From Glandiceps talaboti (taxonomy: Eukaryota > Hemichordata > Enteropneusta > Spengelidae), in contig NC_135562.1 of assembly GCF_964340395.1 (NCBI RefSeq), positions 16,813,485-16,877,484 on the forward strand: a stretch of DNA of 64,000 nt, read 5' to 3'. Shown here in pieces: positions 9,746 to 22,680 of this stretch. The notes under the pieces were generated by a model that did not search any database, was not told the origin of the DNA, and saw only the letters and a list, made by a program, of their open reading frames with translations. The position numbers and the translations under genes were made by a program. The first letter of the stretch is position 1. Every line of letters starts with the position of its first letter.

Positions 9746-12700
9746 GCATCAGTTCCTTCAAGGTTGAAGTGTTCCTAACAGAGCTTGAAGTACACTGATA
9801 AATATGTAAATCAGTATAAGTAGTCTACATGTCAGCCGTAACTGGTAACAGATGCCATCTAACCCATCTGGACAACATATGACCTTGATTTGTTTCTCAG
9901 CTGGTGATCAAAACCATAACGTGCTAGCTGCTCCTAGCAATAGATATGATGTCTAGTACTTTGCAGCTATAACCAATGCTCTTTGAAACTTCCAATATTA
10001 TTGTGTAACTCATATTGTCATAAACTAAAATGGGAAAACACACGTTAAAGGTGACTCATAAACTGGAAAGGGAACACACCTTAAAGTTTAAGTATGTGTA
10101 TTGCAATTGGTTACAGATGGCATTTATGTTTTTGTCACTGTACAGTCTTTGATTATATCCCTGCTTGGGAAAAAGACGCACTGGATATAAGCATGTGTGA
10201 GTTCCCATGTGGCCTCAAAATCTGCTGTTCCCGTACTCTTACAATGTGATAAGATGGCACAGTGGTGATTTCTTACTGTATAGCCATTTGCTTTCTAGTA
10301 TATTTTTTTCAATCAAAGAAGGAATTTGCAGCTGCTGTCTTTCTTTAAATATTACAAGAGCAGTCTGTCTAACAGCACATTTGATTAACTTGTTTGTCTA
10401 AAATGTATATAATATTCAAGAAAATTGAGCAGTTTAATTTTTTATTCTTTCTGATATTTATATTGCTTTGATGTTTTGATTTCAAAAGTTATGCATATTA
10501 TTGTGAATAACTTTTTCTGACCTTTGCTCCAGTTCTTGAATGTGTTTCACTTAGTCTCAGGAAAGGGTTAAAGTGAAAAGGAATTGATTTCTAAAATAGC
10601 AATACCTTGAATTTTAAACATGCAACTTTTGTAAGAATCTCATTATTATAGCAAGCTCCCACATTCTGTACACTCATAGTATGAATAACATAAAACATAA
10701 AAAAATAGTCTTGAGTACTTTTCTATGGTAGTCCTTCGAGTTGAGTTGACACGTTTAGCTAGATGAGTTTCTATAGATGCCAAATTCCTCCTGTTGGTAT
10801 GTACGCATTGTGTTTCCATGATAGACCAGCGATAGCATCCTGACGACAACAAGCTTCCACTTGGACAGTGTATCCATGGTGAAACTATTCAGATTATACA
10901 ATGCATATTAAAGGTATTATGATCTATATCACATAAAGGAACCATATTGCTAGAGATATGATATTGCTAAATATGATTGCAATCTAATTTAGTCGTTTGC
11001 TAGTTGTTCATTTTATCTGTTACTATCACTTTACTTTGTTAAATACATGTTCATGTTTTTGTCCTGGTCACCGCTCCTACATTTGATTAATTCTCAATTC
11101 CGGTAACTTTCAAAATTTGCATATATGTTTTAGCCAATCAAATCCACCTTATAGTTAAGATTATTCAGAGGTATGAAACAATGAACCAAAGCAATAAACA
11201 CATTCTGATTGGTTGAATGGAATCATTCAGATCTGAAAGGAAATCGAGAATGAAGCATTAACATGTAATACAAAATGTTAATTCAAGCGAAAAACGAAGA
11301 CAGTAGGGAGAAAGTAGTCAACCATTACATCAGATTATAGTCAGATTCGATGTTGCTCTGCCTAAACAGTAATTTGCTATAACAGCAGTCTGCAATATAT
11401 CAATCTGCTATCTCTGTATTGATGTAAATTTTACTCATTTCTCAGTACGCTTCAGTGTGTTTACATCAATTCAGCAAGACAGACTCTTTGTAATTGCAGT
11501 CCAGCTGTGTTCAGCCATAGAAGAGTTCTTATCTATCCAGTAAAACAACAACCTCACTTTGTAATTTCCAAATAATTGGCTTTGATCTTGTGTGTATATT
11601 ACACAAACTCTTCCCATGAACACCTATTTGTCTGATGGATTAGATGAAGTAACTGACAACTGTGAAAAACACCAGTGCGTTTGCTTTAAATGAAGGAAGT
11701 CAAAGAAAGATTTCACGCAAAGACAAAATTAGGTAAAAACAGCAATACAACTGGTACAAAAACAATAGCATGTGCCTCTGATGTAGGGTGATACAATGCT
11801 TTTGTCTTTTTGTTTATATCTGTACTGAGAAATTATAATGTAACCGTACAGTCTTACTCAATCTTACTATGTATTAGTAAACAACATTGTGGGATCCGAG
11901 TGGTGTCTATGATTCGATACGTTACTGGCACTGATTACAAATTATATCATGTCTTTGCATGAACCATGTCTCATTCCTGCTTACCACAAGCAAGGAAACA
12001 CATCAGTTGTTTGCAGGTTGTATATTTACTAGTCATGAAGGATGTATAGATAAGCAAAGAATGATGTAAACGAGTTGGTAAATGTGTCAGTATAGATCTG
12101 GTCAATAACTAAATATCCATGTACTTAATGAGGTGCTGGAGAGGTTACATTACTTTGTTGAGTTGTCACTTATAAAATTGTCTTCCCATTTAAATGCTTT
12201 GCCCTACTGAACAAAAGTGATAGCCCTAGAGATAATGTACATGTACATGGCGAGCTACTTAGTGACTAGGGGGTTATACCGATGCTGCCCAGAGAAGATC
12301 ATCGTCGGTGCTAGCTCACAACAAAGAATTGGCAGTTTTAGAGATAATTTCCTTTCCAATTCATCAGAAAAAAACATGCTGTGTTGTTAAATTCATACAC
12401 CCAAGTCTTAATAGTAATTGGAAGATCACGCCAAGGGCTTTGGCGTAATGTATAAATTGCGTAATTCCCAGTGCTGAGAGTGACAGTTTTAGTGCTGATT
12501 GGCAGACAAAAATCAAGATGCCTTGAGAAACTTGAAGTGTTTGCTTTCAAAAGTGTTAATCATAGTGTAAGATCTAACAAGGCTCCTTAAGTAACATTCT
12601 ATTTGTTCCATTATTTACGTCAAAATGTGTGAATTTAGCTCTTAACTTAAATAAATATCATGATTCTTACTTAGATGTACGGATTTCCAGAAAAACTTTC

Positions 12701-13317
12701 TTCTGCAAATGTTCTCATTCATCAAATATGCAAATGTTGGCCAATAATTTGCATACCAAAACTTGGAAATGTTCCTGTTTGTGTTTCTTTTAATTTCAAG
12801 TGAGAAGTTAAAAAGCTTCAATACTGTCTTCACTATGTGATTATTTAACAAAATTCCTGTAGTTGTAAGCTATTTTGGATTATGCTGCAATTGATATATC
12901 ATAAATTCTTGAAATATTAAATATTTGAAATCAATTTGCTATGATTATAATGATAACAGATGAAGAAAAATAATCCAAGATATTTCATTTTCATCCTATT
13001 CCATACACTTAGCCTAAAATCTTGATCTTAATTCATATGTTATGATTATTTCAATCATTCCAGGCCAAAATTATTTTGAATTTTGTCAAATTTTTATTCA
13101 GAGGAACAAATATTTTCTGGATTGATATGGTGGGAAAACTGCCGGCCAAGTAAAATAATGACTTGTTCATTCACCTTCATGTTATGTTGCATATGTATCA
13201 CATGCTTCCAATTTGTCTGTCAGTGTAGTAACACAAGATTTCCATTAAGGAATGTATTATTAATGACTTTTACTGATGACCCAGAAAACCTAAACATATG
13301 CTAGGGTGTTATTTTAA
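9746..13317. other. Long non-coding stretch
   Basis: About 3.5 kb with no convincing exon, RNA gene or long repeat. Short open frames at 10207-10401, 10646-10852, 12338-12550 and 12642-12851 lack splice context and recognisable motifs. Confidence 0.4.
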
Positions 13318-14540
13318 ATGTGTAGGAATGCTGCTAACTAAACAAGTATTTGGCTTGAAAGTTATTGACTCAGAGATTTATTACTCCTTGAACTTTGGCA
13401 AATTTGCTGAAAGCAGTCTTAAAGTGGCCGTATGGATGAAGATAGGGTATTTATTTTGGATTTTTAATTTTTAAAACAATGCTATCATAGTCAATGTGAA
13501 ACAACATGACCAAGTCCTTGTTTGTAACTCAATAAATTGCAAAAAATGATAAATGTGTAAAAAGTTTGTTATTGTACATATAATAACAAGTTACAAACAA
13601 GGACTTGGCATATGTTGTTTCAAATTGATTTTTCAGTAAAACCATGATAAAATTGCTTTATAAAATAAAAATCTAAAATAAATACCCAATCACCATTTGG
13701 CCACTTTAAAGCTTCCTTTCAAAGACATGGTTTACATAAAGGAATGCCACTAACAAAACAAACATTTTGCCAGGAAAGTTGTTGAGATTTATCACTCCTT
13801 GAATTTTGGGCGAAAGTGCTGTTGGTATTTTACACTTGTATTTCAAATGAACGATTTACATATTAAGTACTATGTTATTTTAGTTAAGATTGCCATTAAC
13901 AAAACAAATATCGGCGGCGAAGTTGTTCATAGGTTTATCATTCCTTGAACTTTGGCAAAAGTGCTGTTTGTATTTCACAGATACTATTTACATAAATAAG
14001 TATTGTGTTATTTTTGAGTATGCATGTTGTTGACAAAACTTGTTGGGAAAGTTGTTCATAGATTTATTACTCCTTCAACTTTGGCAAAAGTGCTGTCGAC
14101 AGTCTTAAAGTTTGTATTTCAAAGATGTGATTTACATAAAATATGTATTGTTATTTTCTTAAAGGAATGTTACAAACAAAACAGGAAAGTTGTTGAGATT
14201 TATCACTCCTTGAACTTTGACAAAAGTACTATTGGCAGTCATGAAACTAATATTTCAAAGATATGATTTACATAAAAATGTATTGTGTTATTTTCTTAAA
14301 AGAATGCTACAGCTAACAAAATTTAATTTGGCGGGAAATTTGTTGAGATTTATCACTCCTTGAACATTGGCAAATGTGCTGTTGGCAGTTGTAGAGCTTG
14401 TAGGACTGCCACTAACAAAATCTCTATAGATGGAAAATTTGTTCATAGATGTATCATTCTCCTGAACTTTAGCAAAAGCAATGTTGGTTGTCTGATTTGC
14501 ATATATATATATTCAAGGATATGATTTACATAAAAAAGTG
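13318..14540 (+). repeat. Degenerate tandem array, unit about 130-155 bp, split by a MITE
   Basis: Units share the order GGAATGCCACTAACAAAAC, then GGAAAGTTGTTGAGATTTATCA, CTCCTTGAACTTTGGCAAAA, GTGCTGTTGGCAGTC, then ATTTCAAAGATATGATTTAC. Recognisable units start near 13322, 13740, 13893, 14025, 14163, 14302 and 14400. The first unit is interrupted at 13433-13705 by a family A MITE. The units differ in length and contain stops in all frames, so the array is not coding. Confidence 0.85.
13433..13705. mobile_element. MITE family A, complete copy with TTAA duplication
   Basis: This 273-bp near-palindrome begins AGTGGCCGTATGGATGA and ends ATTTGGCCACT. It is flanked by TTAA on both sides (13429-13432 and 13706-13709). 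The arms pair over most of the element, for example ACAAGTCC..TGTTTGTAAC with GTTACAAACA..GGACTTG. The host array unit reads GCAGTCTTAA|AG.. uninterrupted at the equivalent place near 14096, so the empty site is known. A TTAA duplication is the hallmark of piggyBac-type integration, although the AG terminus is not the classical CCC. It is non-autonomous. Confidence 0.9.
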
Positions 14541-14839
14541 TGTTTTGGAAAAGATGGACACGGACAAGAAAACAGCAATGACACTATGCAGGTCTTTTAA
14601 GTTAGAAGTACACTTTTGTTAGCGTGAAAATATCATTTCAGATGTATTGTTGGAACATTAGTCACCAGACTCATGGCACTGTCATTTCAGATGAACAATA
14701 TCAAAAGCTCCACCAATGAATGGAAATATTGTCATGGCCAGTGAGTATAATAGTTATCACTTCACCTCACATGAGAAGATTCATTAGCTAGTTACAGTCA
14801 TTGCATAATACTCGTTAAATCTATTTTTAAATTATTACC
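14541..14839. other. Non-coding spacer
   Basis: Nothing recognised. A 3-kb tail of similar unstructured AT-rich DNA follows beyond the family C repeat. Confidence 0.4.
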
Positions 14840-15235
14840 AAGGATTGCGTGCATCAATGTCTATGCAGATATATTTGTATTTGCATCTCACTGTAGTAAT
14901 TAAAATATTATTGCATACTTGTATGCAAATGAGCTTCAGATACATGTAGTTCCATGTAGGCAAAGCCATATGAAATGCAAGTATTTGAAGTAGTTCCATG
15001 TAGACAAAGTCGTGTGAAATACACAATTCTCTCTTTACTGCATTTGCCATTTTGGATAAAAATTATATAAAATCAACAGAATCCCATGATAGTGCATGCC
15101 AGCATGAGCATTTAAGGTATGTGCACTGGCGCTTGATGTTTTTTTTCTGCTGCAATTTCACATAAAAATGACAGCTGCAGAAAACACTTGTACAAATATG
15201 CCAAGTACACCACACAGCTGGCACTCGCATGTGGT
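14840..15235. mobile_element. Dispersed repeat family C, diverged copy
   Basis: It shares the block ATTGCATACTTGTATGCAAATGAG with 37740 (TTGCATACCTGCATGCAAATGA) and 50660 (TATGTACCTGCATGCAAATTAT). A right part contains CACTTGTACAAATATGCCAAGTACACC, comparable to GAACTTGTGTAAATACCCCACCA at 37965. An internal direct repeat, GTAGTTCCATGTAG.CAAAG, occurs at 14947 and 14992. No coding potential. The class is unknown. Confidence 0.55.
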
Positions 15236-15251
15236 TGGGTAAATTGTTCTG

Positions 15252-15252
<1 letters not shown>

Positions 15253-15282
<30 letters not shown>
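15253..15282. repeat. (AT)n microsatellite
   Basis: About 15 uninterrupted TA dinucleotides. It causes the Ile-Tyr run in the overlapping minus-strand reading frame. Confidence 0.95.
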
Positions 15283-15287
<5 letters not shown>

Positions 15288-16960
15288 GAGAATTGGAAAG
15301 ATTACAACATAACACTTATTCACCGTAAATCTACTGATAATTGTAGACATACAAATTTGATGCAAAAATCAGCAATATCACCAAATTATTGATTAGACAA
15401 ACACATTTCAGATGGTCCTGTCCAGCACATTGTAGTTCAGCTGTTCCTATACAAACATACTAGGTCATTGATAAACAATACCAGTTGAGAGTCAGGTCAG
15501 GTGACAACTAACTCAAACTAATCAGACAATATATATAATATAACCCTTCAATAAATACCAAAGGGCAGTTGGTGTCATACAAACTGAGACTTAAAGATAG
15601 TAAACTGTATATTGGTAATTGAATGCAATGTTTTAATCCTGTTCAGTTACTCACATGGTGACTTGCATGCATTTTAAACTCATAGATTTGCCATCAGCAT
15701 TTCCTTTGCACACAATGTTCTACTGGTGCAATTTCTTCGTATACAAGATCTTACAACTGGGTGCACATCAATCATCTAGCTGTAAAGCAATTTGATAGTA
15801 CAGTTACAACTACTTCAGTTTGAACATAGCAGCAGATTCAAAATCAAGCTGTTGCTACATCACCTATAGATAATATTGACCTTATACAATGAATAGATAC
15901 AATGTCTTTTTTAAAAAAATAAGTAATTGACCAATTGTTTGCAATTATATTCTTTTGTTACTTGATGAAAGAAAATGTCCAAGTTACAGCTAGTGCAGGT
16001 TTAACAAAAGTCAGAAACATTTGAAATACAGACTACAATTTATTCATCTAGACAGTACAATTGAAGAGTGAAATTGTTTGAAAATATCAAAGGCCACATC
16101 AATTGGCACCACAAGTTAGCCTCCAAGGAATTGATAATACCTAGGGGTTGCTTTCCAATTATTAGCTCATTTAGTCTGACTGTTCTGTATGAAAGAACAG
16201 AGAGTTGATATTTTTTACAACCCAGATAATATGCACACAATCAAGTTTTGAGAATTGGGACTAAAAGAACTTGCAAAACTGTTATACAAATCAGACATGT
16301 ATTTTAAGGACAATTTACATGGAACGGCACAGTTTTTACGGTTACTCATCACAATTACTGTCAGTTTGGTGACTGTCAGACAGGATATAAATGCAGTCAT
16401 GCAGTCACTAAGTAGTAGTTTCTCACAGCCTGTTCATTAAATTTTGTAGTCCGTGAAGGGTGTGTGAATTAGGGAAGAGTTTTCCTCATTAAGTTTTCTT
16501 ATAATCCTGCTGTATCAGGACCATTTGATGGTATAGCATTTTAAGGTTACTGTATCTTTTCTATTCAGGGCAGTGAACTCTAATAGTGTATATTGATTTG
16601 ACAGGCAGCTGGTTTTCAATGAATATTGTGAATAGCGCCCTCTCTGGGATATATTTAGAAATGTTGTTACAGCAGTAATAAATGTAGGTGACTGTGAAAC
16701 ACCTGGTAAGGTAACTTTTGCTATAGAATTCCAATCAAATATAAAATGGTGAAATTTGTCTGAAAGATCATTTGAATGGAAAAAGAAACAAATTTATTAA
16801 CGAATAGATTGATCATTCAAAAATGACATTTTAATATTTTATAAATATTTAGAATGATACATAATATATTATATATGTACTATATGTACACATTATGTAC
16901 ATTAATGTACAACTACGCTTACACACAAATTGATATGATATATCATATAACCACGTACAC
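15283..16960. other. Non-coding stretch, nothing recognised
   Basis: Unstructured AT-rich DNA. The mirror-image open frames at 16215-16440 on both strands share the same bases and have no splice context. Confidence 0.4.
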
Positions 16961-17046
16961 ACATTGCCACACACACACACAACTGCATGATTACACACAT
17001 GACCACACATGCATACTTGACTACACACACACACACAAACACACAT
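16961..17046. repeat. Interrupted (CA)n microsatellite
   Basis: CA-rich tract broken by TGCATGA and TGACCACACATGCA segments. The Val-Cys and His-Thr frames across it on both strands are artefacts. A shorter clean (CA)n tract lies at 17356-17378. Confidence 0.9.
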
Positions 17047-17378
17047 ATCCTCAGCTCGAAATCAACAGTAGTCTCATGTCTACAGACTACCAATTCTTGT
17101 CATGAGGCTACTATAATTTGCAGCTGGTAGCCCACTCACACTACATTGTACCATCGATTTATGCAATGATTTAAAGGATGGAAGATTTATGGGCATGAAA
17201 GTATTTTTAATAATTACACCTAGTATCAATAGAGAAACTCTATTTTAAGTTCAGGAATACGAGACTATTGGTTCAAAATCATTTGGCTACCAATGTCTGA
17301 AATTGGTAGCAAACTGGGACTACCATAGAAAAAAATTTAAGTTCGAGCCCTGACATACACACACACACACACACACAT

Positions 17379-19186
17379 TTATAAATACTCCTTTTGAAGG
17401 ACATAATACAACACATCCTATTCTGCTACCTTGAACATACTCAAATTCATTATTAATGTATATTTCATAATAAAAGTTGTGTATGAATAATTGTGTAATT
17501 GATTCTGAATATTTTATGAATGTCGAGCCATGCTCCATAAAAGATATGAATTATCAATGAATGGGGGGAGTATATTAATAAACTATATGGTGCAGATATA
17601 GGCAAACATGTACAACTATTCAATTTATACATTTCTGTAAAGGTTGAGTCTACTAACATGTGTCGGTCATTTCCAGAAGGCATGTTGGAGACAAGCGCCT
17701 GACACCAGCATGCCGTGCTGCTGACAGACATGAATTTTATAATCTCTAATAATATATAAGTATGTTTCATTTGTTCGGTCATTTCCATTTAAGCATGTCA
17801 CATAGCAGCAATGTAATGAGTATGTGCATTTACATGATCTAGTGATGCACATTTGGCAAATATAACCTGAATATATTTACACATATCCATTGGAAATACA
17901 CGATTTATCAAATATGCCCTACATATTTTTCAAAGTTTGGGGATTCAATATACACAGACAATTTTTTTTTGCAAAAACTTTGGCAGACACAAATTAAAGT
18001 AAGTGTAGAAAAGCCAAAATGCCAAACCTTGAGAAAACTTCCAGTTGAGAGAAAAGTTAGTAAATTTTGCAATTCCCTTCCTTAGATTTTCAGACCAAAG
18101 CAAAATAGTAAATATAGCTTAATTTAGTTGGCAAAGTGCAAACCAAAAATATCAGATGTGACTTTCAATAATTCCATTTCTTGAAATTCGTAACTTTTGA
18201 AATGTACATGCCCTAAGCATCAATATAAAGGAGAATGAAATAGACAAATCATTAATTAATTGATTAGTTCTAATAAGGGTTATCTCTTTGACTTCGGGGG
18301 TATTTGGATGTCAGCCAGGATTGTTAGACCGACAGACGACCCTTTAAGCTAAAAAGCTTTTACCGGAGCATGTCTGTTTCTCTTTTTGCCGTATATGTGA
18401 TAAGCGTTTAAATTCATGCAAACTGCAATGTCTTTCAAATAAAGATGACATGCAATCAAAGGTGATGGACTTTGCATACAAGGTAAAGTCATGTAATGGT
18501 TTTGAAAATAATGGACCTTGTCAAAAAAAAAGAGATTTAGCCAGAATAAAAAGCATTTCAGTACTTAAGAGTACAATTTGTTTTAAAAATAGTAACTTTT
18601 AAGGAGAATGGCTATTCCATTTTGGATTGATGGCTATGTACATACAGTTTAGGCCAACTAAAACTTGTTTAACTGCATGGAAACATGATAAATGGATACT
18701 TTAGAATTGTGGAATATTTTTACTTTTAGCACAACTTAACTCAGATTCTGTAGTGCTATTATAGTCATGGTAAAATGCCTGTCTTTCTGTGTGTTTGTGG
18801 ATGTATGTGTATTTGTAAGTGACTTAAATTGGTGTGGTATTTGAATTACCTAGGGCGTCTTGTTTAGGAAATTGTTCAAATTATAATCATTGTACCATTG
18901 CTAATTGTGAATTTACTAAAAAAAGTGTTCTGAAACCATAGTGAAAATGCTGGAATTTGATTAAACATACCAATTACTGCAAATAATAACAGAAGCTGAG
19001 TTTTTAGTTCCATTGAAGGTATGCATCAATATTAACAACATATAATACCATGTATTTATGAATTTAAAATATTACCATACTGATAGCAATATTTTTTGAA
19101 CCACCTGAATAAAAACACTGGAAAACCTTTTGCGTCAATTATCAAAATACAGCTAGCAGCCACTTCTGCACTGTCACCACACGCTT
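17379..19186. other. Non-coding stretch, nothing recognised
   Basis: No exon candidate has paired splice sites. A small palindrome, AGCTAAAAAGCT, lies at 18347-18358. The 107-codon minus-strand frame at 17465-17788 has no recognisable features. Confidence 0.4.
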
Positions 19187-19330
19187 TGTATTATTCATTT
19201 GTTGCCACTAATTCTTTTAAATCATGTCTCCATTCAGTCACAAAAATGATATCCCATACAGTACTGAAGTAAAGTATTTGAAGGGGGACGTGTCTTTGAC
19301 GAAGACTTGTTCTCATTCATGCAGCAGCTG
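19187..19330. repeat. Dispersed repeat family D, copy 1
   Basis: The series TATTCATTTGTTG, TTTAAATCATGTC, CATTCAGTCAC, AGTATTTGA, TGTCTTTGACGAAGACTTGTT matches 43725-43835 in the same order and orientation. No coding potential or terminal structure was seen. Confidence 0.65.
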
Positions 19331-19688
19331 CCATCTACACAATATTAATTTCTTATTAATTACGGCAAGGGTAATCCAGCCTTCAGTTAACTAAGATAGA
19401 ACTTAATTTATTGTTCTTCAGTGTAGTAGATTACACAAGTGGGTGATAGCAGTTCCGCTGTTGTATGATACTAATCACCATGTGATCAACATAGTGTAAA
19501 CATTGGATGTCCCAAAACAGCACTACAAGTTCATGGAATTCTAAATAAAAAAGTTTTCAGAGACGCCTTCCTACTGAGACTATATTAATTATTAACCCAA
19601 CATCATTTCAATAGTTTATCACTGTTGTATCAATGTTGCGACAATATTTTTTTAGTTTGTCTCTTAGAAGACTGAAGGCTCAACTACC

Positions 19689-19925
19689 ACCTACACACAT
19701 CATTAATTTCTTATCAATTATGACATTAACACAATATTAATTTCTTATTAATCATACCACCTACACTTAATTTCTTATTAATCATACCACCTACGCATCA
19801 TTAATTTCTTATTGATTATCCCACCAACACAATATTATTTTTTATTAACTATACTGCCTCCACAGTAATATTTTCTTATTTATCATACCTCCTACACAAT
19901 ATTAATTTCTAATTAATTATTCCAC
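19689..19925 (+). repeat. Minisatellite, unit about 30-40 bp
   Basis: At least six units of the form CACCTACACAATATTAATTTC followed by TTATTAATCATAC, with small indels. A related single unit, CTACACAATATTAATTTCTT, lies outside at about 19334. Not coding. Confidence 0.85.
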
Positions 19926-20144
19926 TATTAAACACAACATTTATTATTCATTGCTCAGCATACAGATGTAATTTCCGCCAGACATAAACTATTTACTGGT
20001 TGTCAGCAATTTAATGACATTAATTTATTTTGACGGACTATAATACTATATGATTAGTTAATTTGTTTCCCACTATCTGAGGCACAATGCTGCACAAGCT
20101 CAATAGACGAAGTTTGTTCATTTAGGACAAACCTCCTACCCCTA

Positions 20145-20162
20145 CCCCCCCCCCCCCCCCCC
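20145..20162. repeat. Poly-C tract
   Basis: Eighteen consecutive C residues. Similar short C tracts occur at about 29752-29762, 55078-55087 and 57184-57196. Confidence 0.95.
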
Positions 20163-20540
20163 AATGAAACTTCACATGCGTGACATTGACATATTTATAT
20201 ATGATGTAAACCATTATGAAAATTGTAGCGGCCACACCACTACAATCAATGCATTGTATATTATACAATGCTTAAAGCATGGTGGTTAAACACATCAAAA
20301 TACTACCGGAAACCCAGCACTGTATCTCACATTAGAAGTAAATTTTAATCATCTTATCAACATCTCAGTAGTAAATACAGAACCTGTTATCATTGATGGC
20401 GTGAAAGTTTTCAAAATTTGATTAGAAGTGCGAAAGTTAAGTTCAGCAATCACATTGATACCAGACCCCCTCCCTTCCAAACAAAGAAAGTTTGGTTATT
20501 GAGCTTGTGTGACATTGTGTGATCATCCCTCAACCATCAG

Positions 20541-21945
20541 CTGTGAGTGGGATATTCTATGTAAAGTGAGTTTTGGTCAGATTCATTGAACGTTGATGAA
20601 CACCATTATATAACATACCCTACAACTTTTTAAATGCTGCAAATTTATACATGATTATTAAAAAGTATAAATTTGACTGCTAATGTGCTATTGATGTGAC
20701 CACACTGAATATAGAATTAAATGAGTCACTAATCATTACGACAAGTTAACAAAAATGTCAAGTTGACTAACATGGGGTGCACTTCTATCCTAATTATCGA
20801 TGTTGAGCACTCACCAGAATTGCATGATTATCAAAATATCATTTGACAGTAGTCAGATGTGAATTAGGTGTCGTATAAAGAAATTCAAGGGTCAGATTCT
20901 TTGAACAACACTGGTATTCCTGTAACCATGCAACATTTTAAACATGACAAATTTGATGCAATGTAGACTGTGAGATATGTACGTTGTTTTGTTCAGCCAT
21001 ATCAGGGCTTCTAAATCATGACTGTACTTAACTGCCCGACACCATGCACAGTACAACTAGATTTGGTTGCAGTCAAATAAATATCATTATTCTGTAAAAG
21101 GAGTCAATATGACCATAATATCAGCCTTTCAGTGCTGATTTATGAAACCTGCCATATATTAAATGTTATGTCAGTACTAAACATAAGTTTTCGGCCAAAG
21201 TCTGGTATGTTATCAAGTACAAACAATTGACAAGTATCACCATAACAACACTCATTCTTATCATCAGAAGTATAAAGGATTCTGTCTGTTTGATTTTAAT
21301 CTACATAGTGACATCTGTTTGAACTTCTAATCACAAGTTCAAGTTGTGGCCTAAATCTTTTGATCTAGTAAGGACAGACCCGAGAGTTTAGTACAGATGT
21401 GAGTGCTAGCTGACAGCATGGCACGACTGTCATATCTTAGAGACAAGATGCAATGTGGACCATATACAATGTAAGACCATCAAATATGAGTGGGATGTTG
21501 TATTTGATGTGGGTCGCTTTGTTAGGTTTTTTGAAAAACACTGTACATACAGCCGTGAAACATTTTAAATGTCACAAATTTGATGTAATATTATTCTCAA
21601 AATTGTCATTAGTCTGTTAGAAGTGAGTGGGATATTGTATACAAAGTGCCTGAGGCATAGTCACGAGTCAGATTCTGCAACACAACACTGCTACACAAAC
21701 ATGAAACATTTTAAATGTCACACGTTTGATGTAATAATATTATCGAAAAAATTATTATTTGACCGTATTGTCAGATGTGAGTGGGAGATTTTATGAAAAG
21801 TTGGTTATGGTCAGATTCATCTAAACCGTCAAATGTGAGTGGAATATTATATATTTAGTGTTTGTTGTATATGAGTAAGATTCTTTGAACAATACCACTA
21901 TACAACCATGCAACATTTTAGATGTCACAAATTTAAAAATATTCA
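20541..21945 (+). repeat. Degenerate tandem/interspersed array, unit about 140-150 bp or larger
   Basis: A recurring series reads GATGTGAGTGGGATATTGTAT, then GTCAGATTCTTTGAACAACAC, CATGCAACATTTTAAATGTC, then ACAAATTTGATGTAAT. It is recognisable near 20541, 20850, 21484, 21622, 21772 and 21830. The stretch 21000-21470 holds only faint echoes. Stops occur in every frame. Confidence 0.75.
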
Positions 21946-22074
21946 TTAGACAAAAAGTATTGATAGTATGAAAATGTTCTATAGGCATTACAGTAATACC
22001 TACATATTATTGAGTTAAACCTATTGAACTAGCTAAGTTACACAAATTTTACGTAACTACTGTCTTTTAATTAA

Positions 22075-22434
22075 AGGGGCACAAGGTGAGTTTGGGCGTA
22101 GTTTATGGTTTTTAAGGTAGTCACAATATTGTACTAGAGTACACTTAGAAAACCATTTGCAATTAACTAATCTAAAAAAAAACATGGTATCAAGATATCA
22201 TTTATAAAATGGTCCGATGACATAATTTATCATATGTATCAAAAATATTTTAAAAGTTCAAAGAAATCCTTACTATGCAATCAACTGTTTTAACAACACC
22301 AGAAGACAATAAATTGTAATGTTATTATAGACAGCATGCATCAACATTAAAATCATTACAAAATAGTTAAATCAAGGTTATTATGCAGGTATTTTAACAT
22401 GTGTAAAAATCTTATAAACTCACTTTGTGCCTTA
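22075..22434. mobile_element. MITE family B, complete copy
   Basis: This 360-bp element begins AGGGGCACAAGGTGAGTTTG after TTAA (22071-22074) and ends ACTCACTTTGTGCCTTA before TTAA (22435-22438). The interior contains TACTATGCAATCAACTGTT, shared with the copies at 25101 (inverted), 47279 and, in altered form, 53992. Non-autonomous. Confidence 0.85.
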
Positions 22435-22539
22435 TTAAAGTTTGCCAAAATCTTGTAATTTCAAACCAGCACTGGAAAGTCAAGGAAATGAAATCTATAA
22501 ACATGGCATGACAAGTTGATTTGTAGCCTGGTATATGTA

Positions 22540-22680
22540 TATGTTATTTGCCAAATACTGTTCCATATCTTGCTGCGAGAGGTAATTTTTCTGGTATAAC
22601 AGAGAGCCGGAGGCGAGCCGTTATACCAGAAAAATTACCTCGAGCAGCAAGATGTGGAACAGTATTTGGCAAATAACATA
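22540..22680. repeat. Long hairpin 1 (61-nt arms, 19-nt loop)
   Basis: Arms 22540-22600 and 22620-22680 pair with about three mismatches in 61. The left arm begins TATGTTATTTGCCAAATACT and the right arm ends with its inverse. The loop is AGAGAGCCGGAGGCGAGCC, unusually GC-rich for this DNA. It forms the left end of the element at 22540-23425. Confidence 0.95.
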
